Translations under genes and position numbers: made by a program | Assembly (NCBI GenBank): GCA_946405145.1 | Contig: CAMJGE010000006.1 | Location: forward strand, 78,350-142,349 | Source: an uncultured Prevotella sp. | GTDB taxonomy: Bacteria; Bacteroidota; Bacteroidia; Bacteroidales; Bacteroidaceae | DNA length: 64,000 nt | Reading direction: 5' to 3' | Notes under the pieces: model-generated | What the model was told of the DNA's origin: nothing | The model's database searches: none | Seen by the model: the letters and a program-made list of their open reading frames with translations, nothing else | In this document: piece by piece, positions 36,389 to 45,419 of the stretch | Numbering within the stretch: position 1 is the stretch's first letter | Layout of the letters: each line of letters begins with the position of its first letter

Positions 36389-39289
36389 CTACTTTCTGAT
36401 AATCTTTCCTGGCCAGTCGGTGAAGAGGAAGATAGAGAGTATGAATCCCATCAGCAACAAGACGGATATGTTGAACCAAAGCGTCTTAATCTGCCAGGTG
36501 CCCAGAATCTTCACGCTACTATAGAAAGGTGCACGTCCACACGTGCTTTGCGGGGTGAGGAAGATGGTCTGCATGCGAGGCACGATGTATCCGTCGATCA
36601 CCTCCAGCATGTTTCTCTGGTCTGCACCAACCACACAATCCTCAAGCTTGATGTTATAGTTGTCGCGTTTCAACTCCAATACGGCATCCTTACCCATCTC
36701 ACGTACCATAGCAGAAATCTGCTTGTCGGCCTTGATGGAAATGGCATTACTGCGATCTACCAGAATCTTCTCTGCATCCTTCAGATACTTGCGAAGCGAC
36801 GGGTAGCTGTAATCGCCCTTGTAGGGCTCCATACCACAAAAAGCGGTAACGAGAGGCAGGTTGATGCGGATGGTCTGCATGTGGATGGGCTTTACTTCCT
36901 CGCCCTGCTTCTCTTCATTCTTCATGGTCTCCAGTTGTGACTGCAACTCGTTGACGTATCCGAAGTTATAGAACTGGGTCTCATATTTCTTCTTATCCGT
37001 CTCGAAGAACGGTGCCTCATAGATATTATCCGAGTATGAGGTAACAGCCAAAGCCTCGTAAGCCCAGCGGGTGGGGATGATCTCACCAATCAGGGGCACA
37101 TTGCCTGTGGTGCTCTTTGGTGCCAGGTCGGAGAAGCTCACAACCAGTCCGCAAAGCAGGATCTGTGGGATCAGCAGGATAGGAATGGTAATATAGATGG
37201 CTACCACAGAGTTCAGACACTGCGAGAGCAACAGACCCATCAGGCTCGACAGGAGTGCTGTGACGAAGAGGATGATCCACCACGTGAGGAACAAGCCGTG
37301 AAGTCCCATGATATAGTTACCGATGAGGATAAACAGCAAGGTCTGCAGCAGTGATACGCCTGCCATATAGACAATCTTCGAAGAGATATAACTGCCGTAT
37401 GACAGGTTCAGGAAACTCTCACGTTTCAGCAACGCACGATCCTTGATAATCTCCTCTGCACTGCCACTCATACCGATAAAGGTAGCCACGATGACAGCCA
37501 TGAAGAAATAGCTCACCAGATTCTTGTTGTCCATCACGGTGTAACCTTCGGGTGGAGCATAGCGTGTCAGCAGGGCACATACCACTGCCAGCAGCGGTGC
37601 TTCAAGCAGGGTGATACACAGGTATTGCACATTGGTAATCTTGGTACGGAAGTTACGACGCAAGAAAATCAGGAACTGCTTGAACGCATTAGGCTTCTTC
37701 TGGTCTGAATGCGGCACATCCTTGATCTCCGGGGTTGGCAACTCGGGTCTGTTCTTCAGATAGAGCTCGTGCCACTCCTGTGGACTCATCTTGCGCTCAT
37801 CAGAGATCTCGCCGTTGTTGTTAAGTGCCTTTTCATCGATGATATTCAGCACGATCTCCGGGTTCACATTACCACAGGTGGGACAAGCACTGGTGTCGGC
37901 ATCCGCATAGTCAGCTGCTGTCTTAAAGTAGGTAATGGCATCAATGGGGTTACCGTCGAAGACAGGATAACCGCCTTTGTCAAGCAGCCAGAGGCGATCG
38001 AACAGCTTATAGACATCACTTGATGGCTGATGGATGTTCACAATGATCAGTTTTCCCTTCTGGGTCTGCTCCTTCAGCAGGTTGATCACCTTTTCGGTAT
38101 CGGCAGAAGAGAGGCCTGATGTAGGCTCATCGAGGAAGAGGACTGCCGGTTCACGTATCAGCTCAAGGGCGATGTTCAGACGTTTACGCTGACCACCAGA
38201 GATGAATTTGTTAATAGCAGAACCCACCTTCAGGTTCTTGGCGGCATCAAGACCTAAGTCCTTCAAGGTCTTCATCACCCGCTTGTCGAGGTCTTCCTCG
38301 CTCATACCCTCGAAGCAGAGCTTGGCTGTGAACCATAGGTTCTGATAGACAGTCAGCTCCTCAATCAACAGGTCGTCCTGCGGTACGAATCCTATCAGTG
38401 CCTTAGCGTCTGGCTCAGAGATATCATGCCCATTGATGGTGATGCTGCCACTCTGGGGTTTCAGCGTGCCATTCAGCAGAGAGAGGAGTGTGGTCTTACC
38501 AGTACCTGAACCACCCATGATAGCCAACAGCTCGCCGTTGCGCAGTGTAAAGCTCAGGTCGTGCATACCATTGTCGCTGTTCGGGAAGCGGAAGTTGATA
38601 TCCCGTCCGCAGAACTCCACCTCTTCTGTCTTATCTACAGCCAGTCCTTTGACAGCCCTATAGGCATCGAGGATGGTGGAATAGTAGATGGGCTTGCCAG
38701 AGGCTCCCTTCAGCACACTACTCTGGATCCACACCTGATAGGCACCTGACAGTACAGGTACATCATTGAGCAAAACGGTGTCAGGACCTGTGTAGGTGAA
38801 GATAAGCATACCCGTCTCAGGATTCAGCAGAGTCTTCAGCTGACCCTTGGTGTCGCTGAGTTCCTGAATCATCACGTGCTCGCTCTGGCGGTTGTTGACG
38901 AAATCCACAAAAACCTTAAATTGCACATCGGATATCTGAAAGTTCTTAGCCATTGTGGTAAACAGATAGTCGGTGTGACCTTCCTGATAGTTGCAGAATT
39001 CCATCAAACGCAACAGCAGAAGCGAAGCCTCTGTGTGTGAGATCTTACTTTTCAATTCTGTGCAAATGCTGTCAACAGTGGCCTGGGGATCCATGCCTGT
39101 AACGTCAGACATCTCATAGACGTTTCGTAAATCACTGTAGAAACCGAGGTAAGATTCGATGTTTCTGATTCCCAAATGACGACGCAGATAGTTTTCCAGC
39201 ATGGTTTTTGCCCATGCCTCATCTACACTTTCTTCCTTGCCAAACAAGGCAAACAAGCTAAGGAAACTGGATAGTAGTATATCGGTCAT
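36389..39289 (-). CDS. ABCG-like ABC transporter, ATPase fused to membrane domain
   Basis: The 966-residue half-transporter has an N-terminal cytoplasmic region (about 1-215) with a TerB-like helical part and a beta part. The ATPase has Walker A GGSGTGKT (259-266), signature ISGGQRKRL and Walker B LFLDEPTSG. The membrane domain (about 560-965) has roughly six helices, the last right at the C-terminus, with a long periplasmic loop. The order ATPase then membrane domain matches the ABCG/White type. The cargo is unknown. CPTCGNVNPEIVL in the linker gives a CxxC that may bind metal. Confidence 0.85.
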   Translation of the reverse strand: MTDILLSSFLSLFALFGKEESVDEAWAKTMLENYLRRHLGIRNIESYLGFYSDLRNVYEMSDVTGMDPQATVDSICTELKSKISHTEASLLLLRLMEFCNYQEGHTDYLFTTMAKNFQISDVQFKVFVDFVNNRQSEHVMIQELSDTKGQLKTLLNPETGMLIFTYTGPDTVLLNDVPVLSGAYQVWIQSSVLKGASGKPIYYSTILDAYRAVKGLAVDKTEEVEFCGRDINFRFPNSDNGMHDLSFTLRNGELLAIMGGSGTGKTTLLSLLNGTLKPQSGSITINGHDISEPDAKALIGFVPQDDLLIEELTVYQNLWFTAKLCFEGMSEEDLDKRVMKTLKDLGLDAAKNLKVGSAINKFISGGQRKRLNIALELIREPAVLFLDEPTSGLSSADTEKVINLLKEQTQKGKLIIVNIHQPSSDVYKLFDRLWLLDKGGYPVFDGNPIDAITYFKTAADYADADTSACPTCGNVNPEIVLNIIDEKALNNNGEISDERKMSPQEWHELYLKNRPELPTPEIKDVPHSDQKKPNAFKQFLIFLRRNFRTKITNVQYLCITLLEAPLLAVVCALLTRYAPPEGYTVMDNKNLVSYFFMAVIVATFIGMSGSAEEIIKDRALLKRESFLNLSYGSYISSKIVYMAGVSLLQTLLFILIGNYIMGLHGLFLTWWIILFVTALLSSLMGLLLSQCLNSVVAIYITIPILLIPQILLCGLVVSFSDLAPKSTTGNVPLIGEIIPTRWAYEALAVTSYSDNIYEAPFFETDKKKYETQFYNFGYVNELQSQLETMKNEEKQGEEVKPIHMQTIRINLPLVTAFCGMEPYKGDYSYPSLRKYLKDAEKILVDRSNAISIKADKQISAMVREMGKDAVLELKRDNYNIKLEDCVVGADQRNMLEVIDGYIVPRMQTIFLTPQSTCGRAPFYSSVKILGTWQIKTLWFNISVLLLMGFILSIFLFTDWPGKIIRK

Positions 39290-39399
39290 TTTCCTATTAA
39301 AACACTAACACAAAGTCTAAAATTGCAATTTTGCTTGCAAATATATTAAAAAAATCAGATTGCAAGCTTGTAAAGTGAGTTAAAAAGAATTAAACCGCC

Positions 39400-39858
39400 T
39401 TATTTGCGTCCGAAATCAGCAGGAACCTCGCCCCATTTCTGCGTTTCCCACTTGATTATCGGGTTTCTGAAGTTATGTGTCTGCAGCCAATGCTCGGCTC
39501 GGGCAATGATCTGATAAAGCTGTTCCGTCTGGGGTGTACGCTCGAGTTTGGTCTTGCATTTCCGTTTGCTCACCCAGAGAATAGCATTATAAGAATCGGA
39601 ATAGATGGTCTTGTTGTGGAGACCCTGTTGCCAAGCCAAAGCCAAGGCATGAACAATAGCCAGAAATTCACCGATATTGTTCGTGCCGTGAATAGGTCCA
39701 TAGTGGAATACACGGGCTCCCGTCTGCAGATCGATGGCCTGATACTCCATCGGACCAGGATTGCCGGAGCAGGCTGCATCCACAGCCCACGCGTCTGCCT
39801 TCACCTCAGGAGGCAAGGGCAGTACGGTGTCGTGTCTATAATCTGGAGGATTCTGCAT
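39400..39858 (-). CDS. RNase H type I-like protein
   Basis: The 152-residue protein has catalytic acidic residues in AVDAACSGNPGPMEYQ (Asp), NNIGEFLAIVHAL (Glu) and YSDSYNAILWV (Asp), matching RNase HI of Bacteroidota. It removes RNA from RNA-DNA hybrids. It overlaps the argS stop by one base. Confidence 0.9.
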   Translation of the reverse strand: MQNPPDYRHDTVLPLPPEVKADAWAVDAACSGNPGPMEYQAIDLQTGARVFHYGPIHGTNNIGEFLAIVHALALAWQQGLHNKTIYSDSYNAILWVSKRKCKTKLERTPQTEQLYQIIARAEHWLQTHNFRNPIIKWETQKWGEVPADFGRK

Positions 39859-41645
39859 TACATACGTTCCGGTACTTCAATGCCAAGCAGGCCCATACCG
39901 CTCTTGATAATCTTGGCGACATTCTTAGCCAGCATGAGACGAACTGCTTTCTTGTCGGCATCGGTCTCGTTCAGGATAGAGTAGTCGTGATAGAACTGGT
40001 TGAACACCTTCGTCAGCTCATAGCAGTAATTGGCGATACCGCTGGGGGAGTAGTCCTTGCCAGCCTGTTCTACTGCAGCGCCAAACTCATTCATCTTCTG
40101 GATCAGCTCGATTTCCTTACTAGAGAGACTAGTAGTACAAGACAGGCTAGAAATACTAGACAGCCCAGAGGCCTTGCGTAAGATCGAGCGGATACGAGCG
40201 TAGGTGTATTGGATAAACGGACCGGTATTACCGTTGAAATCGATACTTTCTTCCGGATTGAAGAGCATGTTCTTGCGGGCATCGACTTTCAGGATGAAAT
40301 ACTTCAGGGCACCCATACCCACGATGCGGGCTATCTCGTTGCGCTCTTCCTCACTCATATCATCGAATTTGCCCAATTCCATCGATGTTTTCAAGGCATC
40401 GCTGACCATCAGTTCCATCAGGTCATCAGCATCAACAACGGTTCCCTCGCGGCTCTTCATCTTACCGTTAGGCAGCTCCACCATACCGTAAGAGAAGTGT
40501 ACGAGTTCCTTACCCCACTTGAAACCCAGACGATCGAGCAGGATAGAGAGCACTTGGAAGTGATAGTTCTGTTCATTGCCTACCACATATATCATCTTGT
40601 CGATGGGATAGTCCTGGAAACGCATCTCAGCAGTACCGATATCCTGGGTCATATACACAGAAGTGCCATCAGAACGGAGCAACAGCTTCTGATCCAGACC
40701 TTCGTTGGTGAGGTCAGCCCATACGGAGTTGTCTTCGTGACGTTCGAAAAGACCTTTGGCAAGCCCTTCTTCAACCTTTGCCTTACCTTTTAGGTAAGTC
40801 TGGCTTTCGTAGTAGATCTTATCAAAGCCTACACCCAGTTTCTTGTAGGTCTCATCGAATCCGGCATATACCCAGTTGTTCATCTTTTCCCACAAGGCAC
40901 GTACCTCAGGATCGTTCTGTTCCCATTTCACAAGCATCTCGTGAGCCTCTTTGATGAGTGGTGCCTCCTGCTTGGCTTTCTCTTCATCCATGCCTTGAGC
41001 CACTAACTCCTTGATTTCATCGCGATAATGCTTGTCGAAAGCCACATAATAGTCGCCAATCAGATGGTCGCCTTTCTTACCGGAACTCTCTGGTGTCTCG
41101 CCGTTGCCATACTTCAACCAGGCAAGCATTGATTTGCAGATATGGATACCACGATCATTCACGATATTGGTCTTCACCACCTTGTTGCCGTTAGCCTCCA
41201 TAATCTGAGCTAATGACCAACCCAGCAGGTTGTTACGTACATGGCCAAGATGAAGTGGTTTGTTGGTGTTGGGTGAAGAATATTCGATCATCACGAGGGG
41301 AGAATCTTCTGTGGCCTGCTTGGTACCGAAGTGCTCATCGGCATCGATGACCTTGAGAAGCTCCAGCCAGGCACCATCGCCGATGCTGAGGTTCAGGAAA
41401 CCCTTTACCACATTAAACTTCTCCACAGCAGAGCAGTTCGTCTGCAGATATTCACCGATCTCCTGTGCGGTCTGCTCAGGACTCTTCTTGGCGGCTTTAG
41501 TAAAAGGGAACACCACGAGTGTCAGATTTCCCTCAAATTCACTTCTCGTTTTCTGCAGCTGCACCATCTTTTCTGTGGCATCCATGCCATAAAGAACCTT
41601 TACGGCTTCTTGTGCTGCTTTGCTGATCAATGCTTCAATATTCAT
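39858..41645 (-). CDS. argS: Arginyl-tRNA synthetase
   Basis: Class Ia synthetase of 595 residues with HLGH (HIGH motif) in NTNKPLHLGHVRNN, the KMSK-region KMKSREGTVV, and the C-terminal DALR anticodon domain. Cytoplasmic. Odd feature: a Ser/Thr-rich stretch of about 15 residues (SSISSLSCTTSLSS) at the start of the DALR domain is encoded by degenerate ACTAG-like repeats (40119-40170). Confidence 0.95.
   Translation of the reverse strand: MNIEALISKAAQEAVKVLYGMDATEKMVQLQKTRSEFEGNLTLVVFPFTKAAKKSPEQTAQEIGEYLQTNCSAVEKFNVVKGFLNLSIGDGAWLELLKVIDADEHFGTKQATEDSPLVMIEYSSPNTNKPLHLGHVRNNLLGWSLAQIMEANGNKVVKTNIVNDRGIHICKSMLAWLKYGNGETPESSGKKGDHLIGDYYVAFDKHYRDEIKELVAQGMDEEKAKQEAPLIKEAHEMLVKWEQNDPEVRALWEKMNNWVYAGFDETYKKLGVGFDKIYYESQTYLKGKAKVEEGLAKGLFERHEDNSVWADLTNEGLDQKLLLRSDGTSVYMTQDIGTAEMRFQDYPIDKMIYVVGNEQNYHFQVLSILLDRLGFKWGKELVHFSYGMVELPNGKMKSREGTVVDADDLMELMVSDALKTSMELGKFDDMSEEERNEIARIVGMGALKYFILKVDARKNMLFNPEESIDFNGNTGPFIQYTYARIRSILRKASGLSSISSLSCTTSLSSKEIELIQKMNEFGAAVEQAGKDYSPSGIANYCYELTKVFNQFYHDYSILNETDADKKAVRLMLAKNVAKIIKSGMGLLGIEVPERM
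40119..40170. repeat. ACTAG-like short repeats inside argS
   Basis: The motif (A)CTAG recurs four times in 52 bp with AGAC/ACAAGAC spacers. The reading frame is kept; the product is a Ser-rich loop. Confidence 0.55.
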
Positions 41646-41665
41646 CTTTTCTCAAATTTTGGGTG

Positions 41666-41732
41666 CAAAGGTACGAATAAGTGAGAAGAAAACCAAAAGA
41701 TTTTTGAGTTTTCTCGAACGAGAGTACCTTCG
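41666..41732 (-). promoter_or_regulatory. argS promoter module (shared with pyrE)
   Basis: -7 box TACCTTTG at 41666-41673 and upstream box CGAACGAGAGTACCTTCG at 41715-41732, matching the pyrE region in order and almost in spacing. Confidence 0.6.
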
Positions 41733-41753
41733 AGCAAAACTCCAAGTCCTAAA

Positions 41754-42923
41754 TCACTGAAACTTATATTCCACAAAAGCCTCCATCGCTTCGTAACAGG
41801 CCATACCCAGATCGTCGTACACCTTTGCTGTCGCACGGTTGCGATCTTCGGCACGCTGCCAGAACAACCGTTCATCGTTACCAAGGAAAGGTGCACTCTC
41901 CATCTGGCTCTGGTGGCGCAAGATGGCATTACGCTTCTCACGCAGTTCCTCAGGACTCATCGGCACACACATCTCAATGTCGGCTACATCCCATTCTGCC
42001 CAGGCACCCCGGTACATCCACACACGACAGTCTTTCAGCCAGTTGTTGCCCTCTTCCTGTATATCAGGGCGACGTGTTTCTATCTTTTGCTTCTCTTCAT
42101 CGATGGCTGCCAGCACGGCATCAGTACATTTCTTATGGGTGCCGTGGGGATCTGCAAGATCTGCAGCCACATAGATCTGATGAGGCTGGATCTCAGAGAG
42201 CAGTTGCTGAATGGGAATGACATCTTGCTCTGTCATCGGTAGTTTCTCTATTTTTCCTGACTCATAAAAGGGTAAATCGAGGAAGTGGATATGATCGCTG
42301 CTAATCCCATTATAAGCACAGGCGAGACGTGCTTCACCACGTCGTATCAGTCCTTTCAGGCGCAACACCGTCTCATTGTCGAGACCACCTTCTTCTTTAT
42401 TTTTAAGGAATGCCTTCACACTCTGATAGCTGTGCTTGATCACCTCATCGGAACCATTGGCGAAGATTTTGTTGAAGCCATTGATGAAATGCATGAAACG
42501 TGATACCTCCTCATCGCCAACAGCGATATTGCCACTGGTCTCGTAAACGATGTGTACGTCGTGCTCCTGTTGTATCAGGCGTCTGATGGTACCTCCCATT
42601 GAGATGACATCATCATCAGGATGTGGTGAGAACACAACGATTCGTTTGGGGTAAGGCAATGCACGTTCAGGACGGTAGGTGTCATCGGCACCTGGCTTGC
42701 CGCCTGGCCACCCCGTAATCGTGTGCTGCAGTTCATTGAACACCTCGATGTTCACGAGTCCTGCCGAGCCAAATTCTTTTACCCAGTGCCCCATATCGTG
42801 CTCCAGATAGTCTTTGGTAGAAAGTTTCAGAATGGGTTTACCCGTAGCGCGGCATAGGTTTACTACTTCACGGCGCAAGAGATGCTCAGGCATCTTGATG
42901 TTGGCAGTAAGATTCAAGTTCAT
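41754..42923 (-). CDS. PIG-L/LmbE-type deacetylase, standalone
   Basis: The 389-residue protein has an N-terminal segment (about 1-85) with ITGWPGGKPGADDTYRPERA, then a PIG-L zinc deacetylase domain with SPHPDDDVISMGG and the distal His in DPHGTHKKC. In Bacteroidota this combination is normally the C-terminal half of a long glucosamine-6-phosphate deaminase fusion; here the NagB half is absent. It may deacetylate an N-acetyl sugar. The start at 42923 (MNLNLTANI) fits; a longer frame would overlap the symporter gene. Confidence 0.82.
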   Translation of the reverse strand: MNLNLTANIKMPEHLLRREVVNLCRATGKPILKLSTKDYLEHDMGHWVKEFGSAGLVNIEVFNELQHTITGWPGGKPGADDTYRPERALPYPKRIVVFSPHPDDDVISMGGTIRRLIQQEHDVHIVYETSGNIAVGDEEVSRFMHFINGFNKIFANGSDEVIKHSYQSVKAFLKNKEEGGLDNETVLRLKGLIRRGEARLACAYNGISSDHIHFLDLPFYESGKIEKLPMTEQDVIPIQQLLSEIQPHQIYVAADLADPHGTHKKCTDAVLAAIDEEKQKIETRRPDIQEEGNNWLKDCRVWMYRGAWAEWDVADIEMCVPMSPEELREKRNAILRHQSQMESAPFLGNDERLFWQRAEDRNRATAKVYDDLGMACYEAMEAFVEYKFQ

Positions 42924-42955
42924 AGCGCTGATATTTAAGATATAGATAATTACTG

Positions 42956-44371
42956 TTAGATTGTTCTCTTGGTTGTCAGCCAAAGGCCTGCGAAGGTTAG
43001 TGCCCCATTAAGCATCAGCAACTCATAACCGAAATGATAGTTGAAGAGATGGACCGTCATACTGTCGAGTGCATAGCAGAGCAGGGGAGAGACGATACAG
43101 ATATAGGGCACCAGGCGGTCTTGGGGTTGCTTTGTTGTGAAGAGTCCGAACACAAACAGGCCGAGCAAGGGACCATAGGTGTAGCTTGCCAGGATATAGA
43201 TGGCATCAATCAGCGAGGTGGAGTTGAGCTGGCGGAATAAAAGGATGAAGAGTACAAAGAACAGGCACATGATGATATGCGTACGTTTTCGGAGTTTCTC
43301 GTCACCCGCTTTCCGTCGTATATCTACACAATAGCAGGTAGTCAGTGAGGTGAGGGCAGAGTCTGCACTTGAGAACGAGGCAGCCAAAATGCCAAGGATA
43401 AATAAGTGCAGCGTGAAGAGTGATGCGTTAGAAGTACTGGTGTTCTGGATGAAGGTTGGTAATAGTTCATCACCTTTGAGACCTGTGCCAAGAACCATCG
43501 TGAGTAAGACACCAAGTGTGAGAAACAACAGGTTGGCAGGTACAAAGGCCATACCGTAGGTACACATATCTTTCTGTGCATCACGCAAGGTCTTGCAGGT
43601 GAGGTTCTTCTGCATCATATCCTGATCAAGTCCTGTCATCACGATGGCGATAAAGGCACCACTCAGGAACTGTTTCCAGAAGTTGTGTGGCGATATCCAG
43701 TCATCGAAGACGAACACGTTGCTCATCGGACTATGGCTGATAACGCTGATGGCATCTCCCACAGACAGATGCAGCTGACTCATTGCTTCTAATATGATCA
43801 GTACGAGGGCAGTAAACAGACAGAGTGTCTGAAACGAGTCGGTAAACACTAGGGTGCCGATACCGCCACGACGGGTGTATAGCCAGATGAGCATCACCAT
43901 CACAACCACATTCACTGCAAAGGGGATGCCGGCAGGGGTGAACACAAACTGTTGCAGGATGATGCAGACCACATAGAACCTGACTGCAGCCCCCGTCATC
44001 TTCGACAATAGGAAGAAGCTGGCTCCTGTCAAGTAGGAACGCTCCCCTAACCGTTGTCCTAAATAGGTATAGATAGTGGTGAGGTTCAGGCGATAATAGA
44101 GTGGAAGTAGTAAGAAGGCAATCACCAGATAACCCACGATGAAGCCGAGGCACATCTGCAGATAAGTCATCTGTGAGGTGAGCACCATACCTGGCACCGA
44201 AACAAAGGTAACACCTGAGATAGAGGCACCGATCATACCAAAAGCTACCATATACCAAGGCGCTCTTCGGTTAGCCCGATAGAACATGCTGTTATCAGCC
44301 TTCTTGCTTGTGAGATGGCTGATAGCAAAGAGAATGGCGAAGTAAACCAGAATGGTAATCAGTATGGTCAT
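42956..44371 (-). CDS. Sodium:solute symporter (SSS family)
   Basis: The 471-residue inner-membrane protein has about 13 hydrophobic segments and the SSS core GASISGVTFVSVPGMV near residue 50. Substrate unknown; the adjacent deacetylase suggests an amino sugar or sialic-acid-like compound, as an inference. It starts 4 bp after the PrsW stop, in one operon. Confidence 0.88.
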   Translation of the reverse strand: MTILITILVYFAILFAISHLTSKKADNSMFYRANRRAPWYMVAFGMIGASISGVTFVSVPGMVLTSQMTYLQMCLGFIVGYLVIAFLLLPLYYRLNLTTIYTYLGQRLGERSYLTGASFFLLSKMTGAAVRFYVVCIILQQFVFTPAGIPFAVNVVVMVMLIWLYTRRGGIGTLVFTDSFQTLCLFTALVLIILEAMSQLHLSVGDAISVISHSPMSNVFVFDDWISPHNFWKQFLSGAFIAIVMTGLDQDMMQKNLTCKTLRDAQKDMCTYGMAFVPANLLFLTLGVLLTMVLGTGLKGDELLPTFIQNTSTSNASLFTLHLFILGILAASFSSADSALTSLTTCYCVDIRRKAGDEKLRKRTHIIMCLFFVLFILLFRQLNSTSLIDAIYILASYTYGPLLGLFVFGLFTTKQPQDRLVPYICIVSPLLCYALDSMTVHLFNYHFGYELLMLNGALTFAGLWLTTKRTI

Positions 44372-44375
44372 CTAA

Positions 44376-45419
44376 CTATGATTTACATTCTGTCCGTAGG
44401 TCCTCTAGCGCTTTATAATCGGCTGGATAATACTTCACAATAGGTGCGATGGTCATTCTGGCTACCTTACCTAATCTTTGCTCGAGAAGTTTGTATTCCT
44501 CGTATTGAGAGAGAATTAATGCCTTATTCTCATCCGACAAAGGAAGATCTTTCACCAGACCAGATTCCCGAACCATCACTCGGCTCTTGGCAGCCACAGA
44601 CAACTCCACATGCAGTTGCACATAACAGATGATGTCGAAAAAGTCCTCTGGCGGAAATTTCTCTTTGACAGATAACAAGAACCTGCCTGTTGTGGTATTG
44701 TCCAGCTGACCGCTCTTGATGGAGTCCAGCAAGGCGAACTGCTTGTCGAGACCTTTGTCAATCCAACGATGAATCATGTCAACATCGTAGTAGTAAGTCC
44801 ACATCAAGAGACCACCCAGGGTGCCGAGAACGAAAATGAACTGTACCAGTGGCGTGAAATGGAAGGTGTTGTGGAACACGTGCAGCACAGGTGCTTCAAA
44901 CAAAAGGAATACCGACATTGCGACATCGCTCTTTTTGATGCCTAATCGGGAACGGGAACGCTCTACCATACGGACTGCCAGCATGAGACCTGCGGCAACA
45001 ATCGCACTACAACCCATGTGGACGAGTGCCACTTCTAACCCACGAAAGAGTATGGTACCCATGCCCAACTCATCACCAAGTAACAAGTAGAACAGGTTCT
45101 CGAGAATGGAGAATCCACCACCTACGGCTGCACCGCTGATGACGCTGTCAATGAAAAACACCATCTTCTTGCGGGCGGCTAAAAACAAAAGTGGTATGGC
45201 TTTGACCATCTCTTCTATGATGGGGTTGACAGAATCCGATTGACTCTCGGAAAGAATCGGTCCTGTCAACTGGAACAGACCGAAGCAGACCAATGCTGTC
45301 AGCATGCCACTAAGGATTAGCAGGATAAGGCGTTTTACACTCATAAGCGAGAAGTTGTCGATCTGATAAACGATAAAGATATAGATGACTACTGGTAGAA
45401 GAGCTGCGACAAATGACAT
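44376..45419 (-). CDS. PrsW-family intramembrane protease
   Basis: The 347-residue protein has about seven membrane helices in residues 1-220, with EExxK (Glu69, Glu70, Lys73), GGGFSILEN and two His-bearing helices (HMGCSA, HVFHNT), as in PrsW. In Bacillus, PrsW starts cleavage of an anti-sigma factor. The cytoplasmic C-terminal part (about 225-347) is helical. It overlaps the stop of the 995-aa protein by one base, so the two are coupled. Confidence 0.85.
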   Translation of the reverse strand: MSFVAALLPVVIYIFIVYQIDNFSLMSVKRLILLILSGMLTALVCFGLFQLTGPILSESQSDSVNPIIEEMVKAIPLLFLAARKKMVFFIDSVISGAAVGGGFSILENLFYLLLGDELGMGTILFRGLEVALVHMGCSAIVAAGLMLAVRMVERSRSRLGIKKSDVAMSVFLLFEAPVLHVFHNTFHFTPLVQFIFVLGTLGGLLMWTYYYDVDMIHRWIDKGLDKQFALLDSIKSGQLDNTTTGRFLLSVKEKFPPEDFFDIICYVQLHVELSVAAKSRVMVRESGLVKDLPLSDENKALILSQYEEYKLLEQRLGKVARMTIAPIVKYYPADYKALEDLRTECKS

